From contig NZ_FQYW01000005.1 in assembly GCF_900141865.1 (NCBI RefSeq), forward strand, positions 124,001-188,000: 64,000 nucleotides of DNA, in the 5' to 3' direction. The notes beneath the pieces were generated by a model. The model was not told the origin of the DNA, made no database searches, and saw nothing but the letters and a program-made list of their open reading frames with translations. The stretch comes from Anaerovibrio lipolyticus DSM 3074 (lineage in GTDB: Bacteria > Bacillota > Negativicutes > Selenomonadales > Selenomonadaceae). Every line of letters begins with the position of its first letter. The first letter of the stretch is position 1. Below, one piece after another: positions 45,266-54,195 of this stretch. Made by a program: the position numbers and the translations under genes.

Positions 45266-46629
45266 TTAAGTAATTCCTTTACCAAACCCTTGAATACACG
45301 ACCACGTTCTTCAAATCCAGTGAACATATCAAAGGATGCACAAGCCGGCGAAAGGAGCACCGTCTGAGGAATCCCAGCAATTTTATGGGCGATCTCCACA
45401 GCCTTTTCCATAGAATACCCTGCCTCATGGATATGCTCAGGACTATAGCCAGCTGCAATAGCACATTCCTTGAAACGGGCAGCTGCATCCCCCACAAGGA
45501 TTAATTCATCTACACGTTCCTTCACCAGCTCCATAAACTCACTTAAATCCGTGTGCTTATCATCACCACCGGCAATGAGAATAAGATGCCCATCAAAGCT
45601 CTGCAATGCCTTTATGGCAGAATCAGTGTTTGTAGCTTTGGAATCATTGAAGTATGGAACTCCGTTTACAGTAGCTACTGGCTCAATGCGATGCTCTACT
45701 GGCTCAAATGCCTTAAGGCTCTCACCTATTTTAGGAAGACGGACACCGCCTAAATATGCTGCTGCAGCAGCCGCCAAAGCATTTTCAATATTGTGACCGC
45801 CCTTAATCTTCAATTCATCTGTACGGCACAGCTTACAGGTCTGACCGTTCCAGGAAATGGTAAGCCACCCATTATTAACAAAGGCACCCTCCTTAAGGAT
45901 TTCCTTACGGCTGAAGAAGAAAACCTTGCCCTTGGCACGATTGGCCATATCACGGGTCTTTGCATCATCATAGTTAAGCACCAGAAAATCATCTGGTCCC
46001 TGATTGGCGAACATCTTCTCCTTCATTGCCTGATATACCTCAAGACTGCCATGGCGGACCACATGGTCAGGAGTCACATTCAATACTACGGCCACATGGG
46101 GATTGAAGGTGTTGGATGCCTCCATCTGATAGCTGGAAATCTCTGCCACAATACAGCTTCCCTCTCCAGCCTTAAGAGCCTCCTCACAAAGAGGTATACC
46201 AATGTTGCCACCCACTCCTGCATTAGGATATCTGGTACGCATAAGCTGCCCAAGAAGACTTACAGTGGTCGTCTTGCCATTTGTACCAGTTACGGCCAAA
46301 ATTGGGGATTTAGCCAGATTATAAGCTACCTCCACCTCTGTGGTAACTGGAATATTACGCTTATACGCCTCCTGCACCACAGGAATACGAACTGGCACAG
46401 CCGGGGAAAGGATAAGCATATCCACACCATCAAGAAGGCTTGGCTCCTGCTTGCCAAATACCAGCTTAATGCCAGCATCACGAAGCTCCTGCATATTATA
46501 GCTGATATCCGCCTCAGCCTTGGAATCACTAAGAGTAACATCTGCTCCCATGTTCTTGGCAATCTTGGCAACAGCATTTCCACTGATACCAGCGCCGATC
46601 ACCAACACTTTTTTTCCCATGAACTCCAT
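45262..46629 (-). CDS. murD: UDP-N-acetylmuramoyl-L-alanine-D-glutamate ligase
   Basis: A 455-residue Mur ligase adding D-Glu. VLVIGAGISGNAVAK, the P-loop VTGTNGKTTTVSL, YFNDSKATN and LLSPACASFDMF match MurD. The usual ftsW gene between murD and murG is absent, since murG starts within the murD stop. Confidence 0.97.
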   Translation of the reverse strand: MEFMGKKVLVIGAGISGNAVAKIAKNMGADVTLSDSKAEADISYNMQELRDAGIKLVFGKQEPSLLDGVDMLILSPAVPVRIPVVQEAYKRNIPVTTEVEVAYNLAKSPILAVTGTNGKTTTVSLLGQLMRTRYPNAGVGGNIGIPLCEEALKAGEGSCIVAEISSYQMEASNTFNPHVAVVLNVTPDHVVRHGSLEVYQAMKEKMFANQGPDDFLVLNYDDAKTRDMANRAKGKVFFFSRKEILKEGAFVNNGWLTISWNGQTCKLCRTDELKIKGGHNIENALAAAAAAYLGGVRLPKIGESLKAFEPVEHRIEPVATVNGVPYFNDSKATNTDSAIKALQSFDGHLILIAGGDDKHTDLSEFMELVKERVDELILVGDAAARFKECAIAAGYSPEHIHEAGYSMEKAVEIAHKIAGIPQTVLLSPACASFDMFTGFEERGRVFKGLVKELLK

Positions 46630-46664
46630 TACTTACATCTCCTATTATTACCAAAAAAACTGGT

Positions 46665-47624
46665 TTACATACCAAATATACACAAAGCCAGCCCCAGAGC
46701 ACCAGCAATGACTCCCACGGCCCAGAAGGTCCATACAACACGAACCTCACTCCATCCCTTCAGCTCAAAATGATGATGGATAGGACTCATGAGAAAGACT
46801 CTTTTTCCTGTGGTCTTAAATGAAGTGACCTGAATCATAACAGACAGGGCCTCGCAAACAAATACAAAGCCAATAACTGCCAGCAAAATTTCAGTATGAG
46901 TCAAAATGCCAAGGGCTGCCATAACACCACCCAAGGCCAAGGAGCCTGTGTCTCCCATGAAAATCTTAGCTGGATGGTAGTTGAATTTCAAAAAGCCAAG
47001 GCAGGCGCCAATGGTGGACGCACACATAATTGCCAAGTCTGTTTTTCCCATGGCACAGCATACCAGCATATAAAAGAAAGCTGCTACAGCCACAGTTCCG
47101 GAGGCCAGGCCATCAAGACCGTCAGTAAGATTTACCGCATTTGTGGCCCCCACCATAACGAAAAACAGCAGAGCGTAAAATCCATATCCCAGGTCAATGC
47201 TACCGGCAAATGGCACCCAAAGATCCGTAGGCAAGCCACCAAACACAGCTACCAGTGCAGCCATGATAATCTGTCCCAACAATTTCTGACGCGGTTTTAG
47301 TCCTTCGTTGTGCTTTCTGACAACCTTAATGTAGTCATCCAGAAATCCCAAGGCAAAATGACCTAAAACCACAAACACAGCCAGCATAATCTCTACAGTA
47401 TGGTTGGCAAATACCAGTGTGGAAAGCACCAGCCCCAAAATAATCATCATACCGCCCATAGTTGGTGTTCCGCTCTTGGCCTGATGACTCTGAGGACCTT
47501 CCTCGCGGATAGCCTGGCCAAATTTCAGCTTATGAAGCTGAGGAATAAGCCAAGGTCCTATAGCTATCACTACAATGAAGCTCAATGCCAAAGCATAGGC
47601 TGTATTTATATTTATTTCCAACAT
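46665..47624 (-). CDS. mraY: Phospho-N-acetylmuramoyl-pentapeptide transferase
   Basis: A 319-residue polytopic membrane enzyme forming lipid I. About ten hydrophobic segments are visible, with GTPTMGG, FLDDYIKV, NLTDGLDGLASG and MGDTGSLALGG. ATG at 47624 is taken as start although GGAGG lies 13 bases away; a TTG at 47651 overlaps murF. Confidence 0.95.
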   Translation of the reverse strand: MLEININTAYALALSFIVVIAIGPWLIPQLHKLKFGQAIREEGPQSHQAKSGTPTMGGMMIILGLVLSTLVFANHTVEIMLAVFVVLGHFALGFLDDYIKVVRKHNEGLKPRQKLLGQIIMAALVAVFGGLPTDLWVPFAGSIDLGYGFYALLFFVMVGATNAVNLTDGLDGLASGTVAVAAFFYMLVCCAMGKTDLAIMCASTIGACLGFLKFNYHPAKIFMGDTGSLALGGVMAALGILTHTEILLAVIGFVFVCEALSVMIQVTSFKTTGKRVFLMSPIHHHFELKGWSEVRVVWTFWAVGVIAGALGLALCIFGM

Positions 47625-47647
47625 GATTGTATTAAAGCCTCCAAAAA

Positions 47648-49027
47648 TCAAATAAGGTCTATTATAGCTTCCATTTTCATACCACGGGATCCCTTAAAGA
47701 GTACCGTATCCTCTGGTTCAAGCAGCTCCTTCAGCTTTGTCGCTGCTGCCTCGTGGCTGTCCACATGGAAGACATTTTCCATACCAGCATCACTGGCACC
47801 CTTGGCAATTTCCCTGCCCATTGGGCCAAAAGCTACCAGAGCCACAGCACCACTTTCTGCCACCTGTCGTCCCACCTTCTGATGAGCAGCAACAGAAACA
47901 TCACCCAGCTCCAGCATATCGCCCAACACAGCAATACGACGGCCCTTTGTTATTTCAGCCAAAGTATTTATGGCCGCCTCCATGGACATTGGGCTGGCAT
48001 TATAAGCGTCATTTATAACATTGTACTGACCAACTCGTTTAGCCTCAAAGCGCATACCAGTCATTTCCAGACTATCGAGCCCCTGTTGAATAGAAGAAGC
48101 ATCCAGCCCCAAAGCATAGCCTGCCGCAATGGCTGCCAAGGCATTGGAAACATTATGACGGCCTACCATTGGAAGGGTAAAGTCACCTACCTGGCCATTT
48201 GTACCCAAGCGACACTTGAAGGTTGTGCTGCTCAGACCGCCATTCAAATCAAAGGCCTTTATATCAGCCTCATTATCAATACCAAAAGTAATAACCTTAA
48301 CACCGCTATTGCACTTATCTTTCATAGCAGCGGTATAAACATTGTCATTATTCAAAATAACAGTTCCACCGGATGGAATAGCCTCCACCAGCTCGGCCTT
48401 GGCCTTGGCGATGTTTTCCATGGAACCCAAAAGCTCCATGTGAGTTTCTCCAACGTTAGTAACGATACCAATGGTAGGAGTCGCTATTGGAGCCAGAGCC
48501 TTAATCTGACCAAGGCCACGCATACCGATTTCCACCACTGCTGCCCTATGAGTCTCATTCATATTGAGAAGAGTCATTGGCAGGCCAATTTCATTATTAT
48601 AATTTGCCTGGGTCTTTAAAACCGGGAACCTGGCAGAAAGTACAGAGGCCGTCAAATCCTTGGTGGTGGTTTTACCATTGGAGCCAGTAATACATACCAC
48701 CGGAATATCAAACCTCATGCGCCAAAAATGAGCCAATTCCTGGTAGGCTCTCTGGGTATCAGTGGAAGCCTTAATGATAGTTCCACCCAGCTCAGTCTTT
48801 GGCAGCTCATATTCATTGCTTACAAGCACACCATTAGCCCCCAGCTTCAGAGCCTCCTCGGCAAAGGTCTCACCATTAAAACGCTCCCCCTTCAGAGCTA
48901 CAAACAAACAGCCAGGAATAATTTTGCGGGTATCGGTAACAATATCAGAAAAATGATTCTTGCCAATTTCCAGCACTTCCGCACCAGTTAAGGCACTCTC
49001 CACATCTTTTAATGAAAACTCAGGCAT
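47648..49027 (-). CDS. murF: UDP-MurNAc-tripeptide-D-alanyl-D-alanine ligase
   Basis: A 459-residue Mur ligase adding D-Ala-D-Ala. It contains ITGSNGKTTTKDLT, EIGMRGLGQI, INDAYNASPMSMEAAI and ends in FKGSRGMKMEAI. It lies seven bp after murE. Confidence 0.96.
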   Translation of the reverse strand: MPEFSLKDVESALTGAEVLEIGKNHFSDIVTDTRKIIPGCLFVALKGERFNGETFAEEALKLGANGVLVSNEYELPKTELGGTIIKASTDTQRAYQELAHFWRMRFDIPVVCITGSNGKTTTKDLTASVLSARFPVLKTQANYNNEIGLPMTLLNMNETHRAAVVEIGMRGLGQIKALAPIATPTIGIVTNVGETHMELLGSMENIAKAKAELVEAIPSGGTVILNNDNVYTAAMKDKCNSGVKVITFGIDNEADIKAFDLNGGLSSTTFKCRLGTNGQVGDFTLPMVGRHNVSNALAAIAAGYALGLDASSIQQGLDSLEMTGMRFEAKRVGQYNVINDAYNASPMSMEAAINTLAEITKGRRIAVLGDMLELGDVSVAAHQKVGRQVAESGAVALVAFGPMGREIAKGASDAGMENVFHVDSHEAAATKLKELLEPEDTVLFKGSRGMKMEAIIDLI

Positions 49028-49034
49028 AATTTAA

Positions 49035-50531
49035 TTACTCTCCCATTTTTGCTTTGATGGCCTCAGCAGCCACCTCTTTGTCGTCAAAATGAATTGTCTT
49101 ATCCTTAAGAATCTGGTAATCCTCATGGCCCTTGCCGGCAATTACCACAATATCCCCAGTAGTGGCGATTTCCACTGCTCTGAAAATGGCCTCACGACGA
49201 TCAATAATAGCTTCATGCTGCTTACTGCCCGCAGCCTGCTCAACACCTTCCACCACCTGACTGAGAATAAATGCAGGATCCTCAGTACGAGGATTATCGG
49301 AGGTAGCAACAATAATATCTGAAAGCTCAGCAGCTATACGCCCCATAATTGGACGCTTTGTCCGATCACGGTCACCACCACAGCCAAATACAGTAATAAT
49401 ACGATTGTCGCAAATCTTGCGGGCTGTGTTAAGAATATTTTCCAGTCCATCAGGGGTATGGGCATAATCCACAATAACGGCAAAGTCCTGACCGCCACGT
49501 ACCAGCTCAAAACGGCCCGGCACACCGCCAAACTCCTCCAACGCTGCCTTAATGAATGGAAGTGGCACTCCCTCAGCCATAGCGGCTCCCGCCGCCGCCA
49601 TTACGTTATATACATTGAAAATACCCGTAATCTTTAAATCCAGTGGCAAAGAGCCAAACTGCTGCTTTATCTCGAACTTGGTGCCACTGGCCAAGACCTG
49701 AATTTTTTCAGCCTTCAAGGATGCATCATTTTCAATACCATAAGTAATATGGCGACAATCAGCGTGATCCAACATGAATTTTCCTGCTTCGTCATCAATA
49801 TTTACAACTGCAGTCTTACCATTCTTCACATTTGATGAACTGCTCACCATATCAAAGAGCTTTGCTTTGGCCAGCTTGTAGTTTTCCAAGGTCTTATGAT
49901 AATCCAAATGATCCTGAGTGAGATTGGTAAATACCACCGTGTCAAATTCAACACCGGCCACCCTGTCCTGATCAAGGGCATGGGAAGACACTTCCATAAC
50001 CACATAATCCATGTTTTTCTCCAGCATCATATTCATAGTATGCTGAAGCTCAACCACATCAGGGGTAGTATTATGAATCGGCAGCACCTCATCCTCTATC
50101 ATTATCTGGATTGTACCAATAAGGCCAACCCTAAAGCCCATCTTACGCAGCATAGCCCGTATCATATAGCTTATAGAGGTCTTGCCGTTAGTGCCGGTTA
50201 TACCAATTACACGCATACGCTGAGCGGGATAATCATAAAAAAATGGCACAATAACCTTCAGGGCTTCCTTCAGGTTTGGCACCAACAATACATCCATTCC
50301 AGCAGGCATAAAGGCGTTTTCATTATCTGTAATAATGGCCACAGCCCCCTTCTCCTTGGCCTGAGGAATGAAATCGTGACCATCTACATGTGCCCCCACC
50401 ATACATACGAAAAGGGTACCTTCAGTAGCCTTTCTGGAATCATGTTCTATATCTTTAATTACAGTCTCACTGTTACCAATAATCTCTGCACCTTCAATAA
50501 GAGCTGCCAGTGAACCTAATGTTTTTGCCAT
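49035..50531 (-). CDS. murE: UDP-MurNAc-L-Ala-D-Glu:meso-diaminopimelate ligase
   Basis: A 498-residue Mur ligase. The ATP loop is TGTNGKTS at 112-119, and the substrate motif ATSDNPRTEDP (DNPR) marks addition of meso-DAP rather than lysine. It opens the second transcription unit of the dcw cluster, 160 bp downstream of ftsL and after a terminator; ftsI/spoVD, usually found at this place, is absent. Confidence 0.95.
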   Translation of the reverse strand: MAKTLGSLAALIEGAEIIGNSETVIKDIEHDSRKATEGTLFVCMVGAHVDGHDFIPQAKEKGAVAIITDNENAFMPAGMDVLLVPNLKEALKVIVPFFYDYPAQRMRVIGITGTNGKTSISYMIRAMLRKMGFRVGLIGTIQIMIEDEVLPIHNTTPDVVELQHTMNMMLEKNMDYVVMEVSSHALDQDRVAGVEFDTVVFTNLTQDHLDYHKTLENYKLAKAKLFDMVSSSSNVKNGKTAVVNIDDEAGKFMLDHADCRHITYGIENDASLKAEKIQVLASGTKFEIKQQFGSLPLDLKITGIFNVYNVMAAAGAAMAEGVPLPFIKAALEEFGGVPGRFELVRGGQDFAVIVDYAHTPDGLENILNTARKICDNRIITVFGCGGDRDRTKRPIMGRIAAELSDIIVATSDNPRTEDPAFILSQVVEGVEQAAGSKQHEAIIDRREAIFRAVEIATTGDIVVIAGKGHEDYQILKDKTIHFDDKEVAAEAIKAKMGE

Positions 50532-50641
50532 TAGAAAATCCTCCTAATTTTTGTCATAACATAACTAAGATATTATACCGCTAAAACAAGTATTTTTCTA
50601 CCATAAAAAAGTTAATTTAGACGTTCATATATCCTTTCAAT

Positions 50642-50674
50642 AGAAAAAGGGACTGCTTGCGCAAATCCCTTCTT
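50642..50674 (-). terminator. Terminator after ftsL
   Basis: AAGGGA pairs with TCCCTT around TTGCGCAA on the minus strand and is followed by TTTTCTA. It separates mraZ-rsmH-ftsL from murE. Confidence 0.8.
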
Positions 50675-50690
50675 CATATCACCTATTCTT

Positions 50691-51065
50691 TTAATGCTTT
50701 GCCTGATTCCCTGCAAAATAATTTTCCTGTGGTACAGTCATCCCCAACTGGGTCACAGCTATTTCTTTGATTCGGGAATGAGACTTCAACTTTGCGTTCT
50801 CTACTCTGAGTGTTTCATTACTCTTCTCCAGGGCACTAGCTTCAGCCTGAATACGACCGACTTCGTATACTTCGCTTGCAAGGCAACTGCTGAACCATAA
50901 GATTAATCCATAAATAAGTGCACCTACAACTAAAAAGCAAACTGCCTTCCTACGACGAGGGTCCTTCTGCACGTTACGCCTTACAATCTTACGTCGTATA
51001 ATCTTTTGCTGTTCCTGGGGAAGTTCCTCAAAGTACTCTTCTTCAACTAACTGACGGGCAAGCAC
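50691..51065 (-). CDS. ftsL: Cell division protein FtsL
   Basis: A 124-residue bitopic protein. A basic cytoplasmic region (RRKIVRRNVQKDPRRRK, about 24-40) precedes one membrane span (about 41-63) and a short extracellular coiled coil (about 68-95), then IKEIAVTQLGMTVPQENYF, the usual FtsL end. A GTG start at 51065 has AAGGAGG eight bases upstream. It is 36 bp downstream of rsmH. Confidence 0.85.
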   Translation of the reverse strand: MLARQLVEEEYFEELPQEQQKIIRRKIVRRNVQKDPRRRKAVCFLVVGALIYGLILWFSSCLASEVYEVGRIQAEASALEKSNETLRVENAKLKSHSRIKEIAVTQLGMTVPQENYFAGNQAKH

Positions 51066-51101
51066 ACAAGTAACCTCCTTTCAGTGCTTATTTACCAGGT
51101 G

Positions 51102-52046
51102 TCAATCCAATTTCTCCGCTATTCGCAGCTTAGCGCTCTTGGCTCTTGAGTTCTGTTCCAGTTCATTGTCTGAAGCCACCGCAGCTTTTACAAGCAGCTT
51201 AATTTCTGGCTTATGATTGCATACACAAACTGGAAGAGATGGCGGGCAAATACATCTGCTGGACATTTCCTTGAGTACATTCTTGGCTATCCTGTCCTCA
51301 AGGGAATGAAAGGTGATTATCGCTATTCTGCCGCCCGGCTTTAAATGCGTAACTGCAGTACGGAAAGCTTCTTCAAGAATCCCCAGCTCGTTATTAACCT
51401 CTATTCTAACTGCCTGAAAAATACGCTTGGCAGGATGTCCCCCCTTGGCATTTCTCACAGCAGCTGGAACCGCTTTTTTTATTATGTCCACCAGCTCACC
51501 AGTAGTCTTTATAGGCGCTGTCTTTCTCGCCTCCACGATGAACTGGGCTATTCTCTTATACCATCTTTCTTCACCATATTCTTTAAAAATACGGCAAAGC
51601 TCGTCCAAGTCATACTTGTTGATTATATCATAGGCAGAAAACTCTGCCTGCTGATTCATTCTCATATCCAAGGGTGCATCCTGCATATAGGAAAATCCTC
51701 TTTCAGCTGTATCCAGCTGATGAGATGATACTCCCAGGTCAAAAAGAATACCATCTATTTCCTCTGCATCCTGCTCCCTAAGTATTGTTTCAAGATTAGA
51801 AAAATTCGCCTTAACTATATTAACGCGACACTTGACTCCAGTCAACCTCTCCGTGGCAGCTGCAATGGCTGCTGTGTCCTGGTCAATACCTATTAATCTG
51901 CCATCCTCATTTAACTTATCAGCAATCATCCGGGAGTGCCCGGCACCGCCCAATGTACAATCCACATAGGTTCCGGACAGGTTTGTTACCAAACCATTAA
52001 CGGTCTCCTCCGGCATTACACTTACATGATGAAATTTCTCGCTCAT
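51102..52046 (-). CDS. rsmH: 16S rRNA (cytosine-N4) methyltransferase
   Basis: A 314-residue SAM enzyme that methylates C1402 of 16S rRNA. HHVSVMPEETVNGL at the N-terminus, DCTLGGAGHSRMI, GILFDLGVSSHQLD, RGFSYMQDAPLDMRM and ITFHSLEDRIAKN are all family signatures. Eight bp after mraZ. Confidence 0.97.
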   Translation of the reverse strand: MSEKFHHVSVMPEETVNGLVTNLSGTYVDCTLGGAGHSRMIADKLNEDGRLIGIDQDTAAIAAATERLTGVKCRVNIVKANFSNLETILREQDAEEIDGILFDLGVSSHQLDTAERGFSYMQDAPLDMRMNQQAEFSAYDIINKYDLDELCRIFKEYGEERWYKRIAQFIVEARKTAPIKTTGELVDIIKKAVPAAVRNAKGGHPAKRIFQAVRIEVNNELGILEEAFRTAVTHLKPGGRIAIITFHSLEDRIAKNVLKEMSSRCICPPSLPVCVCNHKPEIKLLVKAAVASDNELEQNSRAKSAKLRIAEKLD

Positions 52047-52054
52047 TTGCTACC

Positions 52055-52480
52055 TCATATTCCCAGCTCTGCCAAGGTTTCAGCTATAGCAGAAACAGAT
52101 GGAGTAATTTCTTCATTGTATTTAAGCCATTCATCCTTGCTCCAAACCTCTATGCGGTTGGAAACGCCGATAAGAACGGCATCCTTTTTCAAGGACGCAT
52201 GCTGACGAAGGGTGGCGGGTATCAGAAAACGGCCTTGCTTATCCAGTTCGACCTGACGGGCACCAGCGAAGAAAAATCTTACAAAGGCACGGGCTTCAGT
52301 TTTTGCTAAAGGTAGTTGACGAAGCTTTACTGAAAGCTGTTCCCATTCAGATTGCGGATAGATGAACAAGCAGTTATCCAACCCCTTGGTAATAATGAAG
52401 GATTCGCCTAATTCAACACGAAAATCAGCCGGTAAAATCACGCGACCTTTCGCATCCAGCGAATGATTGTATTCGCCCAT
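52055..52480 (-). CDS. mraZ: Transcriptional regulator MraZ
   Basis: A 141-residue DNA-binding protein with two SpoVT-AbrB-like MraZ repeats (GEYNHSLDAKGRVILPADFR, and RQVELDKQGRFLIPATLRQHA). In other bacteria it forms a ring that represses its own dcw operon. The ATG at 52480 leaves room for AGGATG; an ATG six bases upstream is too close to the ribosome site. Likely operators lie at 52517-52547. Confidence 0.95.
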   Translation of the reverse strand: MGEYNHSLDAKGRVILPADFRVELGESFIITKGLDNCLFIYPQSEWEQLSVKLRQLPLAKTEARAFVRFFFAGARQVELDKQGRFLIPATLRQHASLKKDAVLIGVSNRIEVWSKDEWLKYNEEITPSVSAIAETLAELGI

Positions 52481-52516
52481 TAACATCCTTCATCACCACC
52501 TTGTAGACATAGTCTA

Positions 52517-52547
52517 CCACAATCCCCCACTTTTTTCCACTTTTTAC
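52517..52547 (-). promoter_or_regulatory. mraZ: Tandem MraZ-box repeats upstream of mraZ
   Basis: On the minus strand three GTGG motifs recur every 10 bp (52537-52540, 52527-52530, 52517-52520). The first two read AAAGTGG, the third ATTGTGG, separated by three bases. This matches the direct-repeat operator known for MraZ. They lie 37-67 bp before the mraZ start and probably overlap the promoter (TAGACT just downstream). Confidence 0.75.
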
Positions 52548-52642
52548 TGATTTTTTGCCCCCACAATTTTTATTTTTTGGAAAAACAGGAAAAATGTCCC
52601 ATATTTTCAAGTAGCTAATACGAATAAAGTTAAGTTGAAAAC

Positions 52643-52676
52643 TAAAAACACCTTTGACATACTGTCAAAGGTGTTA
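52643..52676 (-). terminator. Terminator after the polysaccharide deacetylase gene
   Basis: AACACCTTTGACA pairs perfectly with TGTCAAAGGTGTT (13 bp, GTA loop) on the minus strand, followed by TTTAG. Confidence 0.92.
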
Positions 52677-52687
52677 GTTGACATTAT

Positions 52688-53521
52688 TTATTTTTTAACC
52701 CATCCATCCTTATTCATGAGTGGGAGATATAATACTCGTTCCAAAAAGTCCTTGTTAGTATTTTCTGTATGAAATATAGGTACCCTCTCAAGAGCATAAA
52801 CATTACTGTTGCGGTTGACCGCATCATACTTAATGGTAAATCCGGCCTTATAGCCTGCATTCTTCACTAACTGCGCAATATGGAGGTTGTAAGTCCCAGT
52901 CGGATATGCGATGAAGCAGGAATCCTTTCCTAGCTTCTCCTTTAGCATTGCTTTGGATTTCGTCAGCTCCTCCATAATCTGATCGTCACTGGCCTCAGTC
53001 ATGGACTTATGAGTAGCTGTATGTGACTCAATGGAAAACCCATTGGCCTCCAGTTCCCGAGCCTGATCCCAGGTCAGATAATTTGGATATTTCTCCAAAT
53101 AAGTAGTAACCACAAAAATAGTTCCCACAAAGCCATATTTTTTCATTATAGGATATGCATTCTTATAGTTGTCGATATAACCGTCATCAAAGGTTATCAT
53201 CACCGGATTATCCGGAAGCTCCGCACCATTTGTCACAAACTCGTATAGCTGATCAGGTGTAATAGTATGATAACCATGCTGGCTTAACCACTTCATTTGC
53301 TTTTCAAAATCTTCCGGTCTAACTGAAAGGGAATGAAATGTATTGTCAATTTTATGATAATTTAGAACCGTAACTCCTCTATGATCCTCCGATTTAGCTA
53401 CCTGATGCACCACAGGCTCTTCCTTCTTGCCCATAAAAGCAATCAAACCAACAGCCAAAAGGATAATTCCTGCCACTATAAACAATCTGTATTTTTGAAT
53501 ATACTCATCAATATTAATCAT
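52688..53521 (-). CDS. Polysaccharide deacetylase, membrane-anchored
   Basis: A 277-residue NodB-family protein with one N-terminal span (about 12-30) and an extracellular catalytic domain (about 55-270). MITFDDGYIDNYKNAYP carries the catalytic and metal Asp pair, and ESHTATHKSM the metal histidines. It may deacetylate peptidoglycan or a surface glycan; the substrate is unknown. The ATG at 53521 has GGAGGAG upstream. Confidence 0.9.
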   Translation of the reverse strand: MINIDEYIQKYRLFIVAGIILLAVGLIAFMGKKEEPVVHQVAKSEDHRGVTVLNYHKIDNTFHSLSVRPEDFEKQMKWLSQHGYHTITPDQLYEFVTNGAELPDNPVMITFDDGYIDNYKNAYPIMKKYGFVGTIFVVTTYLEKYPNYLTWDQARELEANGFSIESHTATHKSMTEASDDQIMEELTKSKAMLKEKLGKDSCFIAYPTGTYNLHIAQLVKNAGYKAGFTIKYDAVNRNSNVYALERVPIFHTENTNKDFLERVLYLPLMNKDGWVKK

Positions 53522-53551
53522 AATTCTCCTCCATATTAATAACACCACTAC

Positions 53552-53557
53552 ATTATA
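53552..53557 (-). promoter_or_regulatory. -10 box upstream of the polysaccharide deacetylase gene
   Basis: TATAAT on the minus strand, 31 bp before the start codon; no convincing -35 box. Confidence 0.4.
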
Positions 53558-53611
53558 CCGCAATCATTTTATTTTTCCCACATTATATTAGGAAATTTTT
53601 CTTATTTATGT

Positions 53612-53617
53612 TATAAT
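53612..53617 (+). promoter_or_regulatory. Extended -10 box of the DUF1858 gene
   Basis: TGTTATAAT on the plus strand, 44 bp before the ATG. It faces the deacetylase promoter. Confidence 0.5.
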
Positions 53618-53660
53618 CGAGGGGTGTAATCAATAATAATTATTAAGGAGGTTATTATAT

Positions 53661-53861
53661 ATGACTATTACAAAGGACATGTCCATCATGGAGGTTGTTA
53701 CGAAATATCCTGATACCGTTCCTGTATTCATGGAGAGCGGTATGGGCTGCATTGGTTGTGCAGCTGCACACTTCGAGAACATCGAGCAGGGTGCTTCTGC
53801 CCATGGCATTGACATTGATCAGCTCATTGCAGGTCTGAATGAAGTTGTTGGCGAAAACTAA
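53661..53861 (+). CDS. DUF1858 domain protein
   Basis: A 66-residue acidic protein consisting of one DUF1858 domain (about 1-62): MSIMEVVTKYPDTVPVFMESGMGCIGCAAA. The CxxC pair may bind a metal or undergo redox change. The domain is often attached to hybrid-cluster or ScdA-type proteins; here it stands alone. AAGGAGG precedes the ATG. Monocistronic with its own terminator. Confidence 0.9.
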   Translation: MTITKDMSIMEVVTKYPDTVPVFMESGMGCIGCAAAHFENIEQGASAHGIDIDQLIAGLNEVVGEN

Positions 53862-53890
53862 TAGCCGACATGGGATAACTTAGTCAACTC

Positions 53891-53926
53891 AAAGGACGTC
53901 TGGAAAATCCAGACGTCCTTTTTTTG
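53891..53926 (+). terminator. Terminator of the DUF1858 gene
   Basis: AGGACGTCTGGA-AAA-TCCAGACGTCCT, a 12-bp perfect stem, followed by TTTTTTTG. Confidence 0.95.
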
Positions 53927-53939
53927 TGTAAACGGTGGT

Positions 53940-54178
53940 CAGGATAGATTGACTGAAGTCAACTTTCACTGTCCAACTTTTTTAGTATACATATATACCT
54001 TGGCAGGGAAGTTAACTTTAGCTCGGGGCTCTGTGCTAAAACTATTTTTTGCTTTTAATTAGCAGCGATAAAAGCCGAACTCGCTTCGCTCAAACAACGA
54101 CATTTTATCGCTGTGTAAGAACGCAAATAAATAGTTTTCTACGCCCATCGCCCTAATGCTTCAGTTAATCTTCCCTGC
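53940..54178. repeat. Structured intergenic element, copy B
   Basis: This occupies most of the 334-bp gap between the DUF1858 gene and fabK. A 19-nt left arm (53940-53958) is complementary to the right arm (54159-54177) at 16 of 19 positions. An internal arm (54003-54018) can pair with the same right arm. The core has a proximal stem (54035-54046 with 54125-54142), a perfect 11-bp distal stem (54063-54073 with 54103-54113) and the 20-nt loop at 54078-54097, identical to copy A. The right arm ends 18 bp past the fabK stop codon. There is no coding potential. Confidence 0.75.
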
Positions 54179-54195
54179 TCGTTCCCATACTACTT

